NCBI GenBank assembly: GCA_963693315.1
Contig: OY856186.1
Span: forward strand, 287,448,930 to 287,512,929
Direction: 5' to 3'
Source of the DNA: Diogma glabrata
Taxonomy: Eukaryota > Arthropoda > Insecta > Diptera > Cylindrotomidae
DNA length: 64,000 nucleotides
A model generated the notes under the pieces. The model saw only the letters and a list, made by a program, of their open reading frames with translations, made no database searches and had not been told where the DNA came from. The first letter of the stretch is position 1. Every line of letters starts with the position of its first letter. The position numbers and the translations under genes were made by a program. This document shows, piece by piece, positions 56,887-64,000 of the stretch.

Positions 56887-58332
56887 GTAGGCGAGGAAAT
56901 AAAGCACAAAAATAGGCCAAACCTAAGCAAATTGGCAGAGTAAGATGGATCGAGATGCGGTTTTTTGCATTCGATTCAGGAAGCCGTCAGGAAAGTTTGT
57001 GAACATAGCCACTTTTCGGCAACAAACCTATGGAGTACCTAGGGGCCAATGCGGGTTATATACACCTCATCTCCTTGAACTTTCCATAAATTCAGCTCGA
57101 AATTGATCGAAGCTCGTTACTCGGGAGTTTTTGGGGTCGCTGAACACGAATATGATGTCGGCGATGACCTTCGGAGTTCCTAGGGCCCAGGGCGGGTATG
57201 TCTAACTCATCTCCTGGAACTTTCCATAAATTCAGCTCGAACTTTATCGAAGCTCGTTAGGGGGGGGGGGGGTTTGGGGCCGCTGAACACGAATATGATG
57301 TCTGCGATGACCTTCGGAGTACCTAGGGGCCAGGGCGGGCTATATACACCTCATACCCTGAAAATTTCCATAATTAAAACTCGATTATTTTATTTAATTG
57401 ATTATTTTATTTTTTTATTATATTATTTTATTTTATTAATGGAAAGTTCCAGGAGATGAGGTGTATTTAACCCGCCCTGGTCCCTAAGTACTCCGAAGGT
57501 CATCGCAGATATCATATTCGTGTTCAGCGGCCCCAAAACCCCCCGAGTAACGAGCTTCGATCAATTTCGAGCTGAATTTTTGGAAAGTTCCAGGAGATGA
57601 GTGAGACATACCTGCCCTGGGCCCTAGGTACCCCTCGGGTCATCACCGACGTCATATTCGTGTTCAGCGACCCCAAAAACCCCCGAGTAACGAGCTTCGA
57701 TCAATTTTGAGCTGAATTTATGGAAAGTTCCAGAAGATGAGTTAGATATACCCGCCTTGGGCCATATGTACTCCGAGGGTTATCGCTTACATCACATTCG
57801 TGTTCAGCGACCCCAAAAACGACTGAGTAACGAGCTTCGATCAATTTCGAGCTGTATTTATGGAAAGTTCCAGGAGATGAGGTCTATATAACCCGTATCT
57901 GGCCCCTAGTTACTCCGAAGGTTATTGCAGACATCATATTCGTATTCAGCGGCCCCAAAACCCCCCAGTAATGAGCTTCGATCAATTTCTAGCTGAATTA
58001 ATGTAAAATTCCAGGAGATCAGCTAGACATACCCGCCCTGGACCCTAGGTACTCCGAGGGTCATCGCCGACATCATATTCGTGTTCAGCGACCCCAAAAA
58101 TCCTCAAGCAACGAGCTTCGATCAATTTCGAGCTGAATTTATGGAAAGTTCAAGGAGATGAGGTGTATATAACCCGCATTGGCCCCTAGGTACTCCATAG
58201 GTTTTTTGCCGAAAAGTGGCTATGTTCACAAACTTTCCTGACGGCTTCCTAAATCGAATGCAAAAAACCGCATCTCGATCCATCTTACTCTGCCAATTTG
58301 CTTAGGTTTAGTGCTTTATTTCCTCGTCTACT
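56887..58332. mobile_element. Foldback-type element with tandemly repeated arms
   Basis: Outer arms are near-exact inverted copies for over 300 bp (GAGGAAATAAAGCAC, GCAAATTGGCAGAGTAAGAT, TTTGTGAACATAGCCACTTT at the left; complements at 58195-58332). Inside, a ~142-bp unit (GAAGCTCGTTA, CGCTGAACACGAATATGATG, CCTAGGGGCCAGGGCGG) is repeated about 2.5 times in one direction at the left and at least five times in the other at the right, meeting at a TTATTTTATT-rich centre (about 57390-57440). This matches the architecture of foldback transposons. A G13 run lies at 57260. No coding capacity is recognised. Confidence 0.85.
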
Positions 58333-58929
58333 GGTAAACGAATAGAAAATATTACCAATTTATAAACGACATCGATTGTAGCCGAACGAGCTTTTTCCGC
58401 AGCCTGTTTATTTATAATTAAAATTAGAACTTCACTTCGTGGTAGTTCAATCGATACCTTTTGTTTTTTAAGGCAATATTTCAAATAGCGAGTTGGTGAG
58501 AGTTCCCCCACTAGCGTCTTGGGCGACAAGTTTTCACTCGAACCGAAATTTATAACTTTACACCCTTGGTACATAAATATCTATAAATTGTTAGAGTTTA
58601 TAGTTAAAACACACTTTATATCTATATATTTATTATAGACGGATCTTTTTTTTTATTCAAAGTTAGGTATGTTTAGTGTTTATTTCGAAAAAATTATAAA
58701 TTACGACTCTGAATAACCGAAGATACCATGCCAACTAGGGATAAGGATGGAATGTATATTAAGTTTCTCTGAGAAAACTATAATGAACGCTGAATTTAAA
58801 CCCTTGAAAAAAAATCCTAGTTTTTGAACAGCGTTCTTAGCCAGATTAAATTATAATTCTAGAAAAATGACAAACCTTTGATTTGCTTATATTGAATCCA
58901 ACACTATTAGCAATACCTCAATTCATAAT

Positions 58930-59830
58930 TGTTTTAAGATCAGTGTTAAGGACATCTATCTATTTCGACCTACAGCCACTAGGCGCTAAGGGTGTATATA
59001 ATTTAGGTGCTTCATAAGACGCATGAAGCGTGGTATCATCAGCAAAACTATGTGTTGGTTGAACCGTTAAATCTAACAAATCATTATTATAAATAAGAAA
59101 AAGAGTAGGCGGCAAAACGGAACCTTCAGGAACTCTTGCATTAGTTGATATAATATTTGATGACACACCATCAACATTGACCCGAAATGTTTGTTTAGTA
59201 ATAAAGCTCTGTGTCCAGAATGTAAGTAGGTCCTTTACACCATAGGATCTCAATTTCCATATAAGGTTGTTATGCCATACTTTATCAAATACATTGGAAA
59301 TATTAAGAGCGACACCAAAAGTCTCTCCAAAGTTCGCAAGCTACTTAATACAAACAGACATGAGTGACAAAATAAAGTAAATCTCCCGTAGCTCTTCCTT
59401 TCCGAAAACCATATTGTCTTTCATTAAGCAATTTAGAACATTCTAAGAAACTCATTAAATTAAAAACATATATATTTTTCAAAAATTTATCAACAACCAA
59501 TAAAATTGAAATGGGTCGGTAATTTACAGGATCAGTTGCATTTCCCTTTTTAGAAACTAACTGTAAACTAGCCAGTTTACATATTTCAGAAAAAATCCCT
59601 TTCCTATATGACAAATAAAAGATTTTAGTGAGGATTGGTTCCTTAGCAAATGTTTTAAGTATGATTAGAGCAATACGATTAGATCCAGATGGATTGTTAG
59701 AATTAATTTGTTAAAGTATTTTTCGAAAATATAACGCCCAAGCCAAATCGCTTTCTCTTTTCGGTCAATAAAAGGTACATCTGTATCAACAAGAAGTGGT
59801 AGGGAAGAAAAACTTCTTTTAACTTAACTC
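58930..59830 (-). pseudogene. Non-LTR reverse-transcriptase relic
   Basis: Minus-strand motifs in broken frames: SLPLLVDTDVPFIDRKEKA (about 59800), KGIFSEICKLASLQLVSKKG, NATDPVNYRPISILLVVDKF, ERQYGFRKGRATGDL, then GVKDLLTFWTQSFI, ARVPEGSVLPPTLFLIYNND and catalytic FADDTTLHASYE near 59040-59010. A different family from the element at 48570. Endonuclease and tail are missing. Nested in the 56254-59975 hAT element. Confidence 0.75.
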
Positions 59831-59983
59831 CAACATTATAATTGTCCATTTTATTTTTAAAAAAATAGCATTTAGTTTAACTTGTCTTAAATTTCTTACC
59901 CCGGGATCCCGGTATATATGTGATTTTATCCTGTCATCCCGGGAAAGAAAATTTAACGGGAAATGAGAAGCCCTATTTCAGAT

Positions 59984-60343
59984 AGATCAGACAGATAAAA
60001 TACATTAAATTATCAAATATATCGTATAATTTTGTATAATAATTTTTCACAGATAAAATATTTTCCCTTATTTTGTGTCCTTTTGAGATACTTTACCACA
60101 TATTATATACCAGGTAATATAACAACAATCTTACAAAATATATTAGGTAAATAAAATTAATAAAATAATATATTGCTATAATTTTACAGAATCGCAACAA
60201 AATACAAATCAAAATTGTATTTAACTGCATTAAAATACAATATTTAAAAAAAAAAGTATATTTTTAAATATTGCATTTTAATTCAAAAGTGACGAAAGCA
60301 CACAAACAGTGAATAATATGGAAAACCATAATAACACATATAT
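59984..60343. other. Abl intron, non-coding; repeat pair member at 60254-60345
   Basis: AT-rich. 60254-60345 repeats 32738-32830 almost exactly (TTGCATTTTAATTCAAAAGT). Confidence 0.6.
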
Positions 60344-60667
60344 TTAACTGCAATTTACTCCATACAAAATTTGAATAACAAATCTAACATCATTTGCATC
60401 ACTGTCATCAACATGTGATACTAATTCCAAAAATAAAGGTGGATATAACAACAAAAATAAAATATATGCAAAATAATGACGTCGATGATTCTGAGAAATT
60501 CTCGAGTTTCTCTGTAAAGAAATTTTGAGTTGACCTGGAATTATCAGATATAAATAAAAATGGTACTGAAGGAGCTCCTTTTCAAGAACTACAATACTGT
60601 CTTTCTTTATTTGATTTATAATGCATGCAACAGCATAATTGCTATCGCATGCAAAGAAGATATCCAA
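60344..60667 (-). other. Open frame of 107 codons, unrecognised
   Basis: Starts MDIFFACDSNYAVACIINQI, has a hydrophobic stretch YFAYILFLLLYPPLFLELV, and ends QILYGVNCS. It lies in the Abl intron in the same sense. No family, splice context or expression signal supports it. It may be chance or part of a repeat. Confidence 0.2.
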
Positions 60668-60887
60668 AGTTTGTTTTTACTTGAAGAGGAAAAAAATATC
60701 TTAAATTAGAAATAGATTATAAGATATGAGAATTACATATTATAATTCATTTACTTATTATAAAATTTTAGAATTCTTGTATAAGAAAAAAATTGGAATG
60801 CGATTGTGTAGTCGGTTTAAATCAGACTCCGATATTATAAACATCCGGTTTTAAGGATTATTGAATAGATGTATTCTGTAGTATTTT

Positions 60888-62854
60888 ACTTCGGTCTGAA
60901 AGACCTAAGTATTACATTCATGAGCTCAAACTGAAATTCTTACCCCCACTTTTTTTGACATTTCTCGACGTTTTAGGACCTCCTGATTCTAAAAAAGCAA
61001 AAAAAAAATGTATGTCTGTCTGCCGGCCGGCCGTCCGTCCGGCCGGCCGTTATTACCTACGCTGCAGGGAAAACCGCTGGAGGGATTTCAAAAATTTTTT
61101 TTTCTAAAAATAGGTATACTCAAGGGACAGGTCCGAAAGGACGCTGTGTTCGATAACTATACCGGAAGTGTGTCAAAAAAATCATTATGTGTGTCAAAAA
61201 TAGCAAATTTTCATATTTTTAGCTTAAAAAACGTTCATTTTAAGTGATTACGAGTAGGAACATTAAATTTGGAGAAATCTTGATGGTCGGGATTGGTATG
61301 TGAGATCAAAAACTAGATTATTGCATTATAAGTTTGTCAAAAAAAAGTTGTCAAGTGTGTCAAAAGAAAGATTTTTATTTATTTTTTTACCTAATTTTTT
61401 GGAAAAAAAATAAAATTGTTTGTTTGAAATGAAGTTTTATTATTATTATTGAAAATTATGGCATTATAAGTTTGTCAAAAAAGTGTTGTCAAGTGTGTCA
61501 AAAGAAAGATTTTTATTTATTTTTTTACCTAATTTTTTGGAAAAAAAATAAAATTGTTTGTTTGAAATGAAGTTTTATTATTATTATTGAAAATTATGGC
61601 ATTATAAGTTTGTCAAAAAAATGTTGTCAAGTGTGTCAAAAGAAATTTATTTATTTTTTTACCTAATTTTTTGGAAAAAAAACAAAATTAATTTTTTGTT
61701 TGAAATGAAGTTTTATTATTATTATTATTGAGAATTATGGCATTAAAGTTTGTCAAAAAAATGTTGTCAAGTGTGTCAAAAGAAAGATTTTTATTTATTT
61801 TTTTACCCAATTTTTTGGAAAAAAAATAAAATTGTTTCTTTGAAATGAAATTTTATTATTATTATCGAGAATTATGGCATTATAAGTTTGTCAAAAAAAT
61901 GTTGTCAAGTGTGTCAAAAGATTTTTATTTAGTTTTTTACCGAATGTTTTGGAAAAAACTCAATTGCTTCTTTGAAATGAAATTTTATTATTATTATTGA
62001 GAATTATGGCATTATAAGTTTGTCAAAAAATGTTGTCAAGTGTGTCAAAAGAAAGGTTTTTATTTATTTTTTACCCAATTTTTTTAGAAAAAAATAAAAT
62101 TAATAGTTTGTATGACATGATATTTTATTATTATTATAGAGAACTATGGCATTATAAGTTTGTCAAAAAATAATGTCAAGTGTGTCAAAAAATGATTTCA
62201 TTTTTTTTTTTAGCCAATTTTTTGGAAAAAAAATGTAGCTGGTTTTATGACGTAAATGTAATTTAAAATGAAATTGGACATGGAAGTTTTTGAATTTGTT
62301 ATAGTTTTTGAAATATTTTTGGAATTTTGAAAAAGTTTGTATTTTTGATTTTGTAATAATTTTTGCAATATTTTTAGAATTTCGGCCAAAGTTTTAATTG
62401 TTGATTTTGTAAGAATTTTTGGAATATTTTTAGAATTTTATTATAATTTTTGGAATTTTGAAAAAATTTTCAATTTTTGATTTTGTAATAATTTTTGCAA
62501 TAATTTTAGAATTTTGGAAAAAATTTGAATTTTTAAGAATTTTTGAAATATTATTCGAATTTAGAAAAAATTTAAATATTTGATTTTATTCTAATTTTTG
62601 GAATATTTTTGGAATTTTGAAAAAGTTTGATTTTATTTAATTTAACAATATTTTTGGAATTTTGATTATAATTTTCCGGCAACGTATTGATGTTTCGTGT
62701 TAGTTTTGTAATAAGCTTTTAAAAAGATATAAAAAAACTAGTTCTTTAACAAAGAGTTATGTTTGATATACATCGCTGCCCAAAACTAAAAACCATGTCC
62801 TCATAAAAGTTTTTTGCCGAAAACTATATCAAAATCCTTAACCCAGACCGAAGT
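60888..62854. mobile_element. Element with ACTTCGGTCT ends containing a tandem array
   Basis: ACTTCGGTCT at 60888-60897 and AGACCGAAGT at 62845-62854. The left part has a TGTATGTCTGTCTG stretch and a GC palindrome, CCGGCCGGCCGTCCGTCCGG (61023-61050), exceptional in this AT-rich sequence. Then come the ~138-bp tandem array and, at 62280-62650, looser repeats of GATTTTGTAATAATTTTTG. Target duplication not seen; ends tentative. Confidence 0.5.
61320..62200 (+). repeat. Tandem array, ~138-bp unit, about 7 copies
   Basis: Each unit has GGCATTATAAGTTTGTCAAA, GTTGTCAAGTGTGTCAAAAG, TTTTTTACCTAATTTTTTGG and TGAAATGAAGTTTTATTATT. Starts of GTTGTCAAGTG near 61347, 61486, 61623, 61764, 61900, 62032 and 62167. 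Divergence rises toward the right end. Non-coding. Confidence 0.92.
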
Positions 62855-62919
62855 CTTGATATCTCAGAGCTGTGAGATTTCAGCCCCTCAATATTTTGAA
62901 CGTTAGTATAATAACACAT

Positions 62920-63070
62920 ACTGGCAATTTCTACAATCAATTGTTCGAATTTCTGAAGCTATTGAAGGAATATTAGAGTTGAAGAATATTGTTTTCCTGT
63001 TGTGAAACAATAAATGTGTTTAATACATACAACCTGGTGTTTCTGCTTACTAATGTGATTGAATCCAGAA
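62920..63070 (+). repeat. LTR 3' fragment
   Basis: ATCAATTGTTCGAATTTCTG, AAGCTATTGAAGGAATATTA, ACAACCTGGTGTTTCTGCTT and AATCCAGAAGGAGG match, in order, the last ~190 bp of the LTRs at 43467 and 55016, with divergence. Third member of the LTR family in this intron. Confidence 0.65.
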
Positions 63071-63646
63071 GGAGGAATCGAAAATTTACCAAATTTGCCA
63101 ACGCATTTTTAAATTTATCCTTTTTATAATTAATTCGAGGTAACAGAAATAATAATTAATTCGGAATAATACAAATCTGTAAAATTTTGCAGAGAGAAAA
63201 GATAAGCCCTTAGAATAAAAAACAATACGACACAGATATATCTTTTTGATCAGATAGATATTTAAAAAAAACTATCATCTGCTTTTGATTTGTAAAATAT
63301 TTATAGAATCTGTCCGAACTGAAACAACAATGATAAATATCAGAACATATATTATTGTTTAATTTTAAACTGAGATCTCTAGAGTTAGCTAGTCACACTG
63401 ATAATCGTATTTGGAATCAATAAGTATGGTGACTATGTTTACCGAAAGATGTCAAGCAGTGTTTATTTTTGGAATTTGTTCAATTAAGCTCAATTATTTT
63501 TATAATATGAGGCAAAACGTAGTCTCATTATCAAACAATTATACATAGTGTCATTTTATAGTTTATCATGCTTAAACCTTATCATGGCGACCGAATGAAA
63601 CCGAAGCAAACAAACTTAAAAATTGGTTTTAAAATTAAAATCTTAC
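63071..63646. other. Abl intron, 5' part next to the donor
   Basis: AT-rich, nothing recognised apart from the GTAAG donor at 63646. Confidence 0.35.
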
Positions 63647-63767
63647 CTTGTTCGTTTTGGTGGCACTGGAGCTGTTTTACCCTTCTTATTGGTGGTTCTT
63701 CTCATTTGAACGCTGTTCGATTTTCCCGTTGTAAATGTACTTAATTTAGTTGATGAACTGCCGGTTT
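63647..63767 (-). CDS. Abl: Abl internal exon with KGKTAPVPPKRT motif
   Basis: A 121-bp exon bounded by acceptor TTTTAG (63768-63770 side) and a strong donor GTAAG (starting 63646). It completes a codon with two bases, carries 39 codons and leaves two bases, fitting both neighbours. It encodes TTGKSNSVQMRRTTNKKG followed by KTAPVPPKRT, a PxxP motif in the region just after the kinase domain. In fly Abl the same place holds a near-identical TTNKKGKTAP segment, which in the family binds SH3 domains. It is separated from the upstream exon by a 58-bp intron and from the next by 24.2 kb. Confidence 0.92.
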
Positions 63768-63825
63768 CTAAAATCCAATTAAAATAATTTAAAATTTAAA
63801 TTGTAATCGTTAATTTCTTCGTTAC

Positions 63826-64000
63826 CAGATAATAGTGTGATCACTGTTTCATTACATCCAATTGCATGCGAATTCATTTGAGATTTTTTACCCATTTGAG
63901 GCGTTAGAATACTTTGAGCTACACCCTGTAATTGTTTTTCAACGGCTTCTGTTATCGATGATTCCTGAAACATATGTTCCAATGCATGATGAATATTTTT
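63826..64000 (-). CDS. Abl: Abl exon encoding end of kinase domain, cut by window edge
   Basis: Partial exon. Its upstream part lies beyond the right edge. The frame begins KNIHHALEHMFQESSITEAV, which corresponds to the last helix of the Abl kinase domain (the family has EHMFQESSI or similar there), and continues through a linker ending in VITLLSG. The exon ends at 63826 before donor GTAAC, leaving one base of the next codon. SH3, SH2 and the catalytic part of the kinase must be encoded outside the window. The open frame appears to run on past the donor to a stop in the 58-bp intron; the phase match to the next exon supports splicing here. Confidence 0.93.

Larger units (their letters stand above)
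56254..59975. mobile_element. hAT element with perfect 8-bp target duplication
   Basis: TAGGACTTCTC at the left, GAGAAGCCCTA at the right, flanked by TTTCAGAT (56246-56253 and 59976-59983). Subterminal CCCGGGATCCCG-type repeats lie at both ends (56269-56350 and 59898-59945). No intact transposase. It contains the foldback element and a reverse-transcriptase relic as nested inserts. Confidence 0.85.
39450..63646 (-). other. Abl: Abl intron, 24.2 kb, filled with nested transposons
   Basis: The interval between two phase-matched Abl exons. It contains at least a hAT-like element, an LTR retrotransposon, a non-LTR retrotransposon, a second hAT element with a foldback insert, related LTR relics, hairpin elements and a tandem array, each listed separately. 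The LTR retrotransposon is antisense to Abl; the non-LTR element inside it is in the same sense as Abl. The neighbouring introns are only 519 bp (38857-39375) and 58 bp (63768-63825). Confidence 0.9.

Noticed and set aside
61320..62200. CRISPR-like array of 138-bp units
   Set aside because: Units are contiguous tandem repeats without unique spacers.

Overview
The window looks like nuclear DNA from an insect. It is very AT-rich, has spliced genes with small introns, and is packed with transposable elements of types common in arthropods. The one conserved host gene I recognise is Abl, the non-receptor tyrosine kinase. Its four 3' coding exons lie on the minus strand between the right edge and 36644, and their splice phases agree throughout. 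Recalled similarity to fly Abl suggests an insect, possibly a dipteran, but the order is not settled by what I can see. No bacterial operon, CRISPR array, rRNA or tRNA was seen.

Layout. 1-5170: repeat copies, a fragment of hAT-like transposase, and a complete non-autonomous hAT element (2186-4435, perfect 8-bp target duplication) with a nested 1-kb tandem foldback insert. 5170-19131: a tandem segmental duplication with its breakpoint inside a ~290-bp satellite monomer. Each copy holds a satellite array, flanking DNA and the same hAT insertion carrying the same mariner. Copy A has an intact 338-residue mariner transposase; copy B is riddled with one-base deletions. 19826-20162: two candidate terminal exons of an unrecognised gene. 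20317-28400: several inverted-repeat DNA transposons and MITEs, some nested. 28400-36640: dispersed repeats, a gag relic, a 65-bp-arm hairpin, a retroelement tail and a (TA)n tract, with no recognisable host gene.

36644-64000 is Abl. The terminal exon carries the Enabled-type proline motif and the F-actin-binding C-terminus. A 74-bp exon, then a 24.2-kb intron, separates it from the exons that encode the end of the kinase domain. That intron holds a three-level nest: a hAT-like element (43043-56142) contains a Ty3/gypsy LTR retrotransposon with a SAP-domain Gag (43467-55672). The retrotransposon's integrase is in turn split by a CR1/Jockey-group non-LTR retrotransposon (48570-54306). Further along the intron are a second hAT element with an 8-bp duplication (56254-59975), housing a large foldback element and a reverse-transcriptase relic, and a 138-bp tandem array.

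The genes do not form a pathway. The window shows a conserved signalling gene tolerating a large, layered transposon load, beside an actively rearranging satellite and transposon block. I found no convincing new biological system. The strongest leads are the nested intron, the duplication with its suspicious deletion spectrum, the foldback element, the alternative donor in Abl, and the two unrecognised exons.
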